A stretch of DNA of 64,000 nt, taken from NCBI RefSeq assembly GCF_001571105.1, contig NZ_BCTD01000006.1; one strand, given 5' to 3'. Below the pieces are notes generated by a model that was not told the origin of the DNA, ran no database searches, and saw only the letters and a program-made list of their open reading frames with translations. This stretch comes from Azotobacter vinelandii (GTDB lineage: Bacteria; Pseudomonadota; Gammaproteobacteria; Pseudomonadales; Pseudomonadaceae). The translations under genes were made by a program, and so were the position numbers. The first letter of the stretch is position 1. Each line of letters opens with the position of its first letter. This document shows positions 42,346 to 50,494 of the stretch, piece by piece.

Positions 42346-42500
42346 CTCGGAAGTTGAACAACGAACAGCCCGTGCGAGCGCTCGTTAGGCAAGCGTACCC
42401 GGCTGGAAAACCCGCGCTTCTCTGGATAAGAAATGTTCCCACAGCACGATCCCGCCCGGCAGCCATGGATCAAGGCCCTGCCGATGAAAAGGCGACTTCC
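42246..42500 (+). repeat. Right copy of the direct repeat flanking the anf island
   Basis: It runs from CACGGTGACGCTGACCACG through TCGGAAGTTGAACA and CCCGGCAGCCATGGA to the start of the GGDEF-EAL gene, in the same order and orientation as 31788-32025. The shared blocks are clearly homologous but diverged, so the duplication is not recent. Confidence 0.8.
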
Positions 42501-44385
42501 CCTGCTGCTCGCCTGCCTGGCCTATATCCTTCTCTCCCTCCTGTGGATCACGGCCAGCGACTGGCTGTTGATCTCCCTGGTGGACAGCGCGGACCTGAAG
42601 GCCTGGCAGACGCTCAGGGGCATCGTTTCCATCCTCTTCACCGCCCTGCTGTTCTATTGCGTCGGCCGCCGCCAGCTCGCCGACCGCAGCGCCCATGCCG
42701 CCAGCCTGCGCCAAGCCTCCGCGGTGTTCGACAGCACCCTGGAGGGCGTGCTGGTCACCGATGCGAACCAGCGCATCGTCCACATCAACCGGGCCTTCAC
42801 GCGGATCACCGGCTACACCGAGGCCGAGGTGCTCGGGCGAGCGCCCTCGCTCCTCAAGTCCGGCCGGCACGACGAGGAGTTCTACCGGAAGATGTGGCAG
42901 GCGCTGGGCCAACGTCTCGAATGGAACGGCGAGATCTGGAACCGCCGCAAGAGCGGCGAGGTGTATCCGCAGTGGCAGAGCATCCGCGCCATCCGCAGCG
43001 AAGAAGGCGGCATCAGCCACTACGTGGCGGTGTTCTCCGACCTGTCGATGATCAAGCGCTCCCAGGCCGAACTCGACTACCTGGCCCATTACGACCCGCT
43101 GACCGGCCTGCCGAACCGGCTGCTGTTCAAGGAGCGCGTCCAGCACGCCCTGGAACGGGCCCGCCTGGAGAAGGGCCAGGGCGCGGTCCTGCTGCTCGAC
43201 CTCGACCACTTCAAGCACGTCAACGAAAGCCTCGGCCACAAGCTGGGCGACCAACTGCTCAAGAGCGTCAGCCAGCAACTGATCTACCACGTGGTGCGCC
43301 AGGGCATGACCTTCGCCCACCTGGGCGGCGACGAATTCGGCCTGCTCTGCGAGAACTGCTCGCCGCAGCAGGCCGCCACCCTGGCCACCACCCTCCTCGA
43401 CACGCTGAACCAGCCCATCTACCTGGAGCACCACCGGCTGCTGATCGGTGCCAGCCTCGGCATCAGCCTGTTCCCCGGCGATGCGCAGAGCGTCGAGCAG
43501 GTGCTGCGCAACGCCGATTCCGCCCTGCACAAGGCCAAGAGCGACGGGCGCGCCACCTACGCCTTCTACAGCCAGGAGCTGACCGCCTACGCGCACCAGC
43601 GCGTCGAACTGATCGCCGCCCTGCGCCATGCCCTGGAGCACGGCGAACTGCGCGTCCACTACCAGCCGATCCACGACCTTCGCAGCGGGCAACTGGTCAG
43701 CCTCGAAGCGCTGGTGCGCTGGCAGCATCCCGAGCGCGGCCTGGTGCCGCCCGGCGAGTTCATCCCGGTCGCCGAGGAAAACGGTCTGATCGGCACCATC
43801 GACCTCTGGGTGATGGAGCAGGCCTGCCGGCAGATGCGCAGATGGCTGAAGGCCGGGCACAAGCTCCAGTTCGTCGCGGTGAACGTCTCCACCCGCCTGT
43901 TCAGCCGTGGCCGGCTGGACCTGCAGGTCGCCGAGATCCTCGCCTGCAGCGGCCTGGAGGCGCGTCACCTGGAGCTGGAGATCACCGAGAGCGCGGTGAT
44001 GGACGACCCGGACAGCGCCCGTCGCCAGCTCCAGCGGCTGCGCGATCTGGGCGTGCGCCTGGCGATCGACGACTTCGGCACCGGCCATTCCTCGCTGCAG
44101 CGCCTGAAAAGCATGCCGGTGGACAAGCTGAAGATCGACCGCGGCTTCGTCGCCGGCCTGCCATCCGACAGCAAGGACGCCGCCATTGCCCGCTCGGTGA
44201 TAGTGCTCGCCCAGAGCCTGGGTCTGAGCGTGCTGGCCGAAGGCATCGAGCGGCCGGAGCAGGCGGAGTTCCTCGAACGCAACCAGTGCTTCCTGGGCCA
44301 GGGCTATCTCTTCGGCCGGCCGCAACCGGCGGAGGAACTCTTCCGGACGGCGGCCGCGCTGCCGGCGAAGGCCCTGGCCGGCTGA
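42484..44385 (+). CDS. Membrane PAS-GGDEF-EAL cyclic-di-GMP protein
   Basis: A 633-aa protein starting at 42484 (MKRRLPLLLACLAYILLSLL). Two N-terminal membrane helices (about 5-30 and 45-62) flank a short periplasmic loop. A PAS domain (about 72-190: VFDSTLEGVLVTDANQRIVH, TGYTEAEVLGRAPSLLKSGR) is followed by a GGDEF domain (about 200-365, intact HLGGDEFGLL) and an EAL domain (about 375-620; SLEALVRWQHPERGLVPPGE, AIDDFGTGHSSLQRLKSMPV). The motifs are complete so cyclase and phosphodiesterase activity are both possible. It seems orthologous by position to PA0285, the neighbour of desA in P. aeruginosa. A remnant of a second copy lies at 32.0 kb. Confidence 0.92.
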   Translation: MKRRLPLLLACLAYILLSLLWITASDWLLISLVDSADLKAWQTLRGIVSILFTALLFYCVGRRQLADRSAHAASLRQASAVFDSTLEGVLVTDANQRIVHINRAFTRITGYTEAEVLGRAPSLLKSGRHDEEFYRKMWQALGQRLEWNGEIWNRRKSGEVYPQWQSIRAIRSEEGGISHYVAVFSDLSMIKRSQAELDYLAHYDPLTGLPNRLLFKERVQHALERARLEKGQGAVLLLDLDHFKHVNESLGHKLGDQLLKSVSQQLIYHVVRQGMTFAHLGGDEFGLLCENCSPQQAATLATTLLDTLNQPIYLEHHRLLIGASLGISLFPGDAQSVEQVLRNADSALHKAKSDGRATYAFYSQELTAYAHQRVELIAALRHALEHGELRVHYQPIHDLRSGQLVSLEALVRWQHPERGLVPPGEFIPVAEENGLIGTIDLWVMEQACRQMRRWLKAGHKLQFVAVNVSTRLFSRGRLDLQVAEILACSGLEARHLELEITESAVMDDPDSARRQLQRLRDLGVRLAIDDFGTGHSSLQRLKSMPVDKLKIDRGFVAGLPSDSKDAAIARSVIVLAQSLGLSVLAEGIERPEQAEFLERNQCFLGQGYLFGRPQPAEELFRTAAALPAKALAG

Positions 44386-44416
44386 GCCGGGCCTTCGCAC
44401 GCCGGCGTGCCCCGCC

Positions 44417-45511
44417 TCAGCCGCTCGCGGCGTGGCGCCGCACGAAGCGCCGATCCAGCCATTCCCGCCAGTAGCCGCAGAAACGCCCGCCGGCGCTCCA
44501 GCCGCGCCAGCCGAGCAACGCCTCGCCATCGCCGCAGGCGAGCAGGAGCAGGTTCTGCCGCTGCGGCCGATGGTGCTGCAGTGCGCGGCCGGCCAGCACC
44601 GCGCGCAGGTTGTGGCTGAGCACCCGGGCCTGGTGCAGGGCCTGGGCGGCGCTCTTGTCCGCACCGGGCAGCGCGGCGCAGTCGCCGCTGGCGAAGATCC
44701 GCGGCTGGGACAGACTCTGCAGGGTCGCGGAGACCCGCACGAATCCCTCCGCATCGCAGGCCAGGCCGCTGTGCGCCAGCCACGCCGGCGCCGCGGCGTC
44801 GCCCGCCAGAAGCAGGCGGGAGCCCTGCCAGACCGGCTCCCCGGCACTGAGCAGGAGTTGCCCGTCGATCCCGCTGATCGGGCAATGCTCGCGCACCCAC
44901 ACGCCGCGCCGGCGCAGCGCGCCGAGGGCGCGCAGGCGCAGGCCCGCCGCGCGCCCCTCGAGCAGCGGCCCGGCGCTGAACAGCGACAGCGCCGGCACCT
45001 GACCGGCCAGCGCCAGGGCCAGCTCGACCCCGGCCGGCCCGCCGCCGAGGATCGCCACCGGCTCGGGCGCCTGCCGCCAGCGCTGCCAGCCGTCGAGGAA
45101 AGCGGCGAAGGGCTTGGCCGACAGCACCTGCATATCCTCGCCCTGGCGGGGCGGCACGAGCCGTCCGGCGCCGACATTCAGCGACAGCCACTCGGCCCCG
45201 AGCAGCCGCCCGTCGGTCAGTCGCACCTCGCGGGTCGAGGCTCGCAGCGCGCACACCTCGCCGACGATCAGTTCGACGTCCGCCGCCCGGCACAGCGGCG
45301 CCAGCTCGATGCAACAGTCCTGCGGCGCGTGGCGCCCGGCGAGCAGCCCCGGCAGTCTCCCCGCATACCAGGCCTGCGGCGCGGCATCGATCAATCCGAG
45401 ACGCCCTTTCGGCCGGCGTCCCCGGGCCCAGCGCCGCAGCACGCCCAGATGGCTGTGCCCGGCCCCGATCAGCAGCAGGTCGATAACTACCTCCCATCCC
45501 TCATCGCCCAT
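44417..45511 (-). CDS. FAD/NAD(P)-dependent oxidoreductase (pyridine nucleotide-disulfide fold)
   Basis: A 364-aa flavoprotein. The N-terminal dinucleotide motif is LLLIGAGHSHLGVLRRWARG (about 11-30), the second Rossmann site is PVAILGGGPAGVELALALAG (about 150-169), and the FAD-contact segment is RIFASGDCAALPGADKSAAQ. The GAGHSH variant and the conserved CxAL-type end resemble the NDH-2-like domain fused to SelD in some bacteria, but no SelD domain is present. The electron acceptor is unknown. It starts 40 bp downstream of gabD's stop codon on the same strand. Confidence 0.82.
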   Translation of the reverse strand: MGDEGWEVVIDLLLIGAGHSHLGVLRRWARGRRPKGRLGLIDAAPQAWYAGRLPGLLAGRHAPQDCCIELAPLCRAADVELIVGEVCALRASTREVRLTDGRLLGAEWLSLNVGAGRLVPPRQGEDMQVLSAKPFAAFLDGWQRWRQAPEPVAILGGGPAGVELALALAGQVPALSLFSAGPLLEGRAAGLRLRALGALRRRGVWVREHCPISGIDGQLLLSAGEPVWQGSRLLLAGDAAAPAWLAHSGLACDAEGFVRVSATLQSLSQPRIFASGDCAALPGADKSAAQALHQARVLSHNLRAVLAGRALQHHRPQRQNLLLLACGDGEALLGWRGWSAGGRFCGYWREWLDRRFVRRHAASG

Positions 45512-45550
45512 GATCCGCGGCGCGGCTCCGCCGGCTGCGCCGCCGCGCGC

Positions 45551-47002
45551 TCAGATACCGCCGAGGCAGAGATACTTGATCTCCAGATAGTCCTCGATAC
45601 CGTACTTGGAGCCCTCGCGGCCCAGGCCCGAGGCCTTGACCCCGCCGAACGGCGCCACCTCGGTGGAGATCAGCCCGGTGTTGACGCCGACGATGCCGTA
45701 TTCCAGCGACTCGGCCACGCGGAATACCCGGGACAGGTCGCGGGCGTAGAAATAGGCGGCCAGACCGAACTCGGTGGCATTGGCCAGGGCGATCGCCTCG
45801 TCGTCGTCCCCGAAGCGGAACAGCGGGGCCAGCGGCCCGAAGGTCTCCTCGCGGGCGACCCGCGCATCCGCCGGCACCTCGGCGAGAATGGTCGGTTCGA
45901 AAAAGGTGCCACCGAGCGCGTGGGGCCGACCGCCGGCGATCACCCTGGCGCCGCGGGAAACCGCATCGGCGATGTGTTCCTCGACCTTGCCCACCGCCTT
46001 GTCGTCGATCAACGGACCGATGCTCACCCCTTCCTCCAGGCCGTTGCCGACCTTCAGGCGCGCCACCGCGGCCCTGAGCTTCTCGGCGAAGGCGTCGTAC
46101 ACGCCGTCCTGCACGTACAGGCGGTTGGCGCACACGCAGGTCTGCCCGGCGTTGCGGTATTTCGAAGCCAGCGCGCCCTCCACCGCCGCGTCCAGATCGG
46201 CGTCGTCGAAGACGATGAAGGGTGCGTTGCCGCCCAGTTCCAGGGAAACCTTCTTGATGTCCCTGGCGCACTGGGCCATCAACTGGCGGCCGATCTCGGT
46301 GGAGCCGGTGAAGGACAGCTTGCGTACGATCGGGTTGGCGGTCAGTTCGCCGCCGATCTCGGCGGCGCTGCCGGTGACCACGTTGAATACCCCCGCCGGA
46401 ATGCCGGCGCGCTCGGCCAGCTCGGCCAGCGCCAGCGCCGAGAAGGGCGTCTGCGAGGCCGGCTTGAGCACCAGGGTGCAGCCGGCGGCCAGTGACGGGC
46501 CGGCCTTGCGGGTGATCATCGCCGCCGGGAAGTTCCATGGCGTGATGGCCGCGCAGACGCCGACCGGCTGCTTGATCACCAGGATGCGCTTGTCCGCCTG
46601 GTGGCCGGGGATGGTGTCGCCGTAGATGCGCTTGGCCTCCTCGGCGAACCATTCGAGGAAGGAGGCGGCATAGGCGATCTCGCCGCGCGCCTCGGCCAGC
46701 GGCTTGCCCTGCTCCAGGGTCATCAGCCGGGCCAGGTCGTCCTGATGCTCGAGCAGCAGTTCGAACCAGCACCGCAGCTTGCCCGCGCGCTCCTTGGCGG
46801 TCAGCGCGCGCCAGGCCGGCAGCGCCCGCTCGGCGGCCTCGATGGCGCGGCGGGTCTCCGCCGCGCCCATCTTCGGCACGCCGCCGAGGATCTCGTTGCT
46901 GGCCGGATTGTTCACCGCGAGGGTCTGCCCGCCGTCGGCATCCACCCAGCGACCCTCGATGTAAGCCTGTTGGCGGAACAGCCGGGCATCGTTCAGTTGC
47001 AT
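45551..47002 (-). CDS. gabD: Succinate-semialdehyde dehydrogenase (NADP+) GabD
   Basis: A 483-aa aldehyde dehydrogenase, the exact family length. The start is at 47002 (MQLNDARLFRQQAYIEGRWV) with GGAGTGGATCGC. Motifs are PWNFPAAMITRKAGPSLAAG, the NADP site SFTGSTEIGRQLMAQCARD, catalytic Glu in VSLELGGNAPFIVFDDADLD and the nucleophile in RNAGQTCVCANRLYVQDGVY (Cys pair). It oxidises succinate semialdehyde, the last step from GABA to succinate, and so completes the polyamine route encoded earlier in the window. No gabT is adjacent. Confidence 0.93.
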   Translation of the reverse strand: MQLNDARLFRQQAYIEGRWVDADGGQTLAVNNPASNEILGGVPKMGAAETRRAIEAAERALPAWRALTAKERAGKLRCWFELLLEHQDDLARLMTLEQGKPLAEARGEIAYAASFLEWFAEEAKRIYGDTIPGHQADKRILVIKQPVGVCAAITPWNFPAAMITRKAGPSLAAGCTLVLKPASQTPFSALALAELAERAGIPAGVFNVVTGSAAEIGGELTANPIVRKLSFTGSTEIGRQLMAQCARDIKKVSLELGGNAPFIVFDDADLDAAVEGALASKYRNAGQTCVCANRLYVQDGVYDAFAEKLRAAVARLKVGNGLEEGVSIGPLIDDKAVGKVEEHIADAVSRGARVIAGGRPHALGGTFFEPTILAEVPADARVAREETFGPLAPLFRFGDDDEAIALANATEFGLAAYFYARDLSRVFRVAESLEYGIVGVNTGLISTEVAPFGGVKASGLGREGSKYGIEDYLEIKYLCLGGI

Positions 47003-47173
47003 TGCGATCCACTCCTTCGTAATCGGCAGGACGCGGCGGGCTGCCGCGCTGTGCGCCGGCGCCGGCCCTCGGCTTGCGCTCGTCGCGGTTTGGCGGGGAG
47101 TATAGCCCCCAGCGGACGGCTCCCGACCGTCCGTCGTCACCGGAAAACATCCCGGACCCAACAAGGAGATACC

Positions 47174-47641
47174 GTGAAGAAACTGATGATCGGCGGCTTC
47201 GGCGCCGCCCTGCTGCTGGCCACCCTGAGCGCCGAGGCCCAGCTCAAGCCGGAGGAACAGATCGAGTACCGCCAGGCCGGCTACAGCTTCATGGCCTGGA
47301 ACATGGGCAAGATCAAGGCCCAGGTCGTGGACGGCAGCGTGCCTTACAACAAAGCCCAGGTGGTCGCCGCCGCCAACGCCATCGCCGCCATCGCCAATTC
47401 CGGCATGGGCTCCCTGTACGGTCCCGGTACCGCCACCGATCAGATGGGCGACAAGACCCGCCTCAAGCCGGAGTTCTTCAAGAACCTCGACGAAGCCAAC
47501 AAGCTGGCCCGCAACTTCACCGGCGCCGTCGACAAGCTGGCCAGCGAGGCGGCCAGCGGCGACCAGGCGCGCATCAAGACCGCCTTCGGCGAGGTCGGCA
47601 AGACCTGCAAGGCCTGCCACGACCAGTTCCGCACGAAATGA
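47174..47641 (+). CDS. Cytochrome c' (class II c-type cytochrome)
   Basis: A 155-aa periplasmic protein. The GTG start at 47174 (KKLMIGGFGAALLLATLSAE) is supported by AAGGAG six bases upstream and by the signal peptide it creates (cleavage after AEA, about residue 23). The mature four-helix bundle has EEQIEYRQAGYSFMAWNMGK, and the heme-binding motif CKACH is near the C-terminus (about 146-150), as in all class II cytochromes. They bind NO or CO. It is convergent with a cytochrome b561 gene 30 bp away and divergent from gabD. Confidence 0.93.
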   Translation: MKKLMIGGFGAALLLATLSAEAQLKPEEQIEYRQAGYSFMAWNMGKIKAQVVDGSVPYNKAQVVAAANAIAAIANSGMGSLYGPGTATDQMGDKTRLKPEFFKNLDEANKLARNFTGAVDKLASEAASGDQARIKTAFGEVGKTCKACHDQFRTK

Positions 47642-47671
47642 GCCCCGGACCGGCGGCGCCGACCTAGGGCC

Positions 47672-48379
47672 CTACCAGTCGAGCGCCGCCGGTGCCGCCG
47701 GTGCCGCCGGGGCGGCTGGCGGCGCCAGCCAGCCGGCCGCCGACTGCACGCCCCAGACCAGCAGCAGCGCGCCGGCCAGCGCCACGCCCAGCGCCCACGG
47801 CGCTCCGCCGCTGGCCTCGTGCTGCTCCGGGTAGCGGCGCGGGCTGCGGCCGCCGACCATCGCCCGCACCAGCGGCTGGCGGCGCACCAGCGAGTAATAG
47901 AGGATCGCCAGCAGATGCAGGCCGATCAGCCCCAGCAGCAGCCACCAGGCCTGCCGGTGCAGAGCGGTCAGCCAGGTGCTGGTGTCGGTTTCCACCAGCC
48001 GGTACAGCGGTCCCTGGAAGGCGATGTCGTCGTTCGCCGCCAGACCGCTCAGGGTCTGGAAGGCCGCCAGGCCGAGCAGCGCCAGCACCGACAGGGAGCC
48101 CAGCGGATTGTGCCCGGCCTCCCGCCAGCGTCCAGCCAGGTAATCGCCCAGCCGCAACGGCGCGGCGAAGATCCGCGACCAGCGCGCATAGGTCGAGCCC
48201 AGCATGCCCCAGAGCAGGCGGAACGCCAGCAACCCGAGGATCGACAGGCCCAGCCGGCCGTGCCAGACCATCAGATTGCCGCCCAGCCAGCCGGTGAGCA
48301 TGGCGCCACCGACGGCCAGCGCCAGCGACCAGTGAAACAGACGCAGCGGTGCGTCCCAGACCTTGATACTGTCCGACAT
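47672..48379 (-). CDS. Cytochrome b561-family di-heme membrane protein
   Basis: A 235-aa inner-membrane protein starting at 48379 (MSDSIKVWDAPLRLFHWSLA). Four to five helices carry putative heme His residues: RLFHWSLALAVGGAMLTGWL, NLMVWHGRLGLSILGLLAFR, WLTALHRQAWWLLLGLIGLH and LHLLAILYYSLVRRQPLVRA. The C-terminus has an Ala/Pro repeat (PPAAPAAPAAPAA). It belongs to the bacterial b561 group that often pairs with cytochrome c'-type proteins; the c' gene lies beside it in convergent orientation. It likely exchanges electrons between quinol and a periplasmic carrier (inference). Confidence 0.9.
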   Translation of the reverse strand: MSDSIKVWDAPLRLFHWSLALAVGGAMLTGWLGGNLMVWHGRLGLSILGLLAFRLLWGMLGSTYARWSRIFAAPLRLGDYLAGRWREAGHNPLGSLSVLALLGLAAFQTLSGLAANDDIAFQGPLYRLVETDTSTWLTALHRQAWWLLLGLIGLHLLAILYYSLVRRQPLVRAMVGGRSPRRYPEQHEASGGAPWALGVALAGALLLVWGVQSAAGWLAPPAAPAAPAAPAALDW

Positions 48380-48484
48380 CTCCTGAATCCTCTCCTGCGC
48401 GAACCGGCGCCCGGCCGATACCCGGGGCCCCGCCGCAGGGTAGCAGCGGCCGGGAAGCCGGCCATCCCCAGCGAGGAGCCTCCC

Positions 48485-48946
48485 ATGAGCGACAACGAAC
48501 GCGTCACCCTGACCCTGCAGCAGCAGGAAGACTACCGCTGCAGCCTCGACTTCGGCGACGGCCAGCCGCCCCTGATCGTCGACGAGCCGCCGCCGCTGGG
48601 CACCGGTCGGGGTCCGAGCCCGGTGCAACTGCTGCTTTCCGCCGTGGCCAACTGTCTGACCGCCAGCCTGCTGTTCGCCCTGCGCAAGTTCAAGCAGGAC
48701 GCCGAGCCCTTGCGCTGCCAGGCCAGCGCGGAGGTCGGCCGCAACGAACAGAACCGCCTGCGCGTGCTGGGCATCGGCATCGAATTGCAGCTCGGCCGCC
48801 GCGCCGCCGAGCTGGAACACCTGCCGCGCATCCTCGGCCAGTTCGAGGAATTCTGCACGGTCGGCCGCAGCGTGGCCCAGGGCATCCCCGTCCGCCTGTG
48901 GGTCCGCGACGCCGAAGGCGTGCTGCTCAAGCAGCCGGAGGAGTGA
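48485..48946 (+). CDS. OsmC-family protein
   Basis: A 153-aa protein starting at 48485 (MSDNERVTLTLQQQEDYRCS). The OsmC/Ohr fold is shown by PPLGTGRGPSPVQLLLSAVA and NCLTASLLFALRKFKQ with the conserved Cys after SAVAN (about 60) and a second Cys in EEFCTVGRSVAQGIPV (about 127), the two peroxidatic-type cysteines. OsmC proteins reduce organic peroxides. It is divergent from b561 with 105 bp between, and convergent with the aldo/keto reductase. Confidence 0.87.
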   Translation: MSDNERVTLTLQQQEDYRCSLDFGDGQPPLIVDEPPPLGTGRGPSPVQLLLSAVANCLTASLLFALRKFKQDAEPLRCQASAEVGRNEQNRLRVLGIGIELQLGRRAAELEHLPRILGQFEEFCTVGRSVAQGIPVRLWVRDAEGVLLKQPEE

Positions 48947-48982
48947 GCCGGCCCGACAGGATCGGGGCCTTGCCGCCCCGAC

Positions 48983-49900
48983 TCAGGCGAACAGTTCGAC
49001 GATCCGCGCGCGCTGTCCGGCATCCGGCAGGCGGCCCTGCGCGGCGAGCAGGTTGTCGGCCATGTAGCGCGGCTTGTCGGTGGCCGGAATCACCGCGGTC
49101 ACCGCCGGCTCGGCGAGGATGTACTTGAGCAGCAGTTGCGCCCAGGAGGTCGCGCCCAGCTCCTGCGCCAGCGGCGGCAGCGACTGGCCTTTGACCCGGG
49201 CGAACAGGGCGCCGCGCATGAACGGCCGGTTGATCAGGGTGGCGATGCCGTGGTCGGCGCAGAACGGCAGCAGGCGCTTCTCGGCGTTGCGCTCGCCGAC
49301 CGAATAGTTGAACTGCACGAAGTCGACCTTCTCCTTGCGCAACACCACCAGCAGGTCGTCGTGGGCCGACTCCAGATAGTGGGTCACACCGATGTAGCGT
49401 AACCGCCCCTGCCCCTTCAGCTCGCGCAACAGGGCCAGTTGGGTGGCGGTGTCCTGCAGATTGTGCACCTGCAGCAGGTCGATGCGGTCGGTCTGCAGTG
49501 CCTTGAAGCTGGCCTCGATCTGCCGGCGGCCGGCCTTCTGCCCGCTGGCGGACACCTTGCTGGCGAGGAACAGCCGCTCGCGCGCACCGAGGCGCCGGAC
49601 CAGTTCGCCGACCACCCGCTCGGCGCGACCGTAGCTCGGCGCGGTGTCGACCAGGCTGCCGCCGCCCTCGACCAGGGTGCGCAGTACCTCCAGAAGGGGC
49701 GCCAGGGCCTCGTCGTCGAGGGAGACATCATGGGTCCGCGAGGTACCCAGGCCGACCGCCGGCAACTCCTCGCCGCTGGAAGGGATGCGTCGCGCGAGTA
49801 GCGGCTCGGCGGCCAACAGCGATATGGACGACAGCGGGGCCATGGCGGCCAGGGCGGCGAACAGGGCCGAGTAGTGCAGAAGCTGACGACGGCTGTACAT
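48983..49900 (-). CDS. Tat-exported aldo/keto reductase
   Basis: A 305-aa AKR-fold protein. The start at 49900 (MYSRRQLLHYSALFAALAAM) gives a twin-arginine-type leader (SRRQLL followed by a hydrophobic helix), so it is probably exported folded, with cofactor, to the periplasm. The (beta/alpha)8 motifs are LPAVGLGTSRTHDVS, GGSLVDTAPSYGRAERVVG, LFLASKVSASGQKAGRRQIE, DRIDLLQVHNLQD and YIGVTHYLESAHDD. The usual catalytic Tyr is in APSYGRAE. The substrate is unknown. It lies opposite to OsmC. Confidence 0.88.
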   Translation of the reverse strand: MYSRRQLLHYSALFAALAAMAPLSSISLLAAEPLLARRIPSSGEELPAVGLGTSRTHDVSLDDEALAPLLEVLRTLVEGGGSLVDTAPSYGRAERVVGELVRRLGARERLFLASKVSASGQKAGRRQIEASFKALQTDRIDLLQVHNLQDTATQLALLRELKGQGRLRYIGVTHYLESAHDDLLVVLRKEKVDFVQFNYSVGERNAEKRLLPFCADHGIATLINRPFMRGALFARVKGQSLPPLAQELGATSWAQLLLKYILAEPAVTAVIPATDKPRYMADNLLAAQGRLPDAGQRARIVELFA

Positions 49901-50494
49901 GGATCTTCCTCCTTGAGATGAGCCCGTGCTGCGGATATGGCCTGCGCCGGCATCCATACGGGGAACGACAGGCTTTCGAATCGGGCGCGCATCACAATGC
50001 AGACCAGTCGCGCTCATTATTTCCACAGCGAAAATGAATTCTTATCATGGGAAGATGAATCCCATCACGCCGACTGGACTTTCCGCTCCGCGCCCGCCCT
50101 GCCCCGGACAGCCCATGGGCACTGCCGGCGAATCGCCGAAGCCCTGCCCGACGGCTCGGCCGGGGAAAGGGAAACCCGCAGCTCGGCGGCTTTCGCCGCG
50201 CTCATCCGGCCCGTCGACGGCAATGTTTTGTAACCAATCTCCGGGGCTCTCGGCGTTTTGGCGTAGGCTGCGACAGCGGCCCGACCGACCACGGAGCGCC
50301 TCGGCCCCGGTAACCGGCCATGGCCGCTCTCCGGCAAGCCGCCCGGCGGGGAAACCGGCGCGATTCCCCATGCGACGCCGCTTCCCCGGCATCCCAATAA
50401 AAGCAATAGCCCGGTGATATCATCCGTCCGCCAGACCAACGCAACTCCCTCCGATCGATCATGCAGCGCTGCCCTTACGCAGTACGGAGCGTCC
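49901..50494. other. 594-bp gap with no supported gene
   Basis: It contains upstream regions of the AKR gene (left) and the MHYT gene (right). Open frames are present but none has a ribosome site with conserved-looking sequence. An ATG at 49997 opens a 78-codon frame (MQTSRAHYFHSENEFLSWED) which I could not support as a gene. Confidence 0.4.

Noticed and set aside
49997..50233. A 78-codon frame (MQTSRAHYFHSENEFLSWED)
   Set aside because: The AT-rich start looks protein-like, but there is no ribosome site and the remainder is Arg/Ala-rich as in random GC-rich frames.
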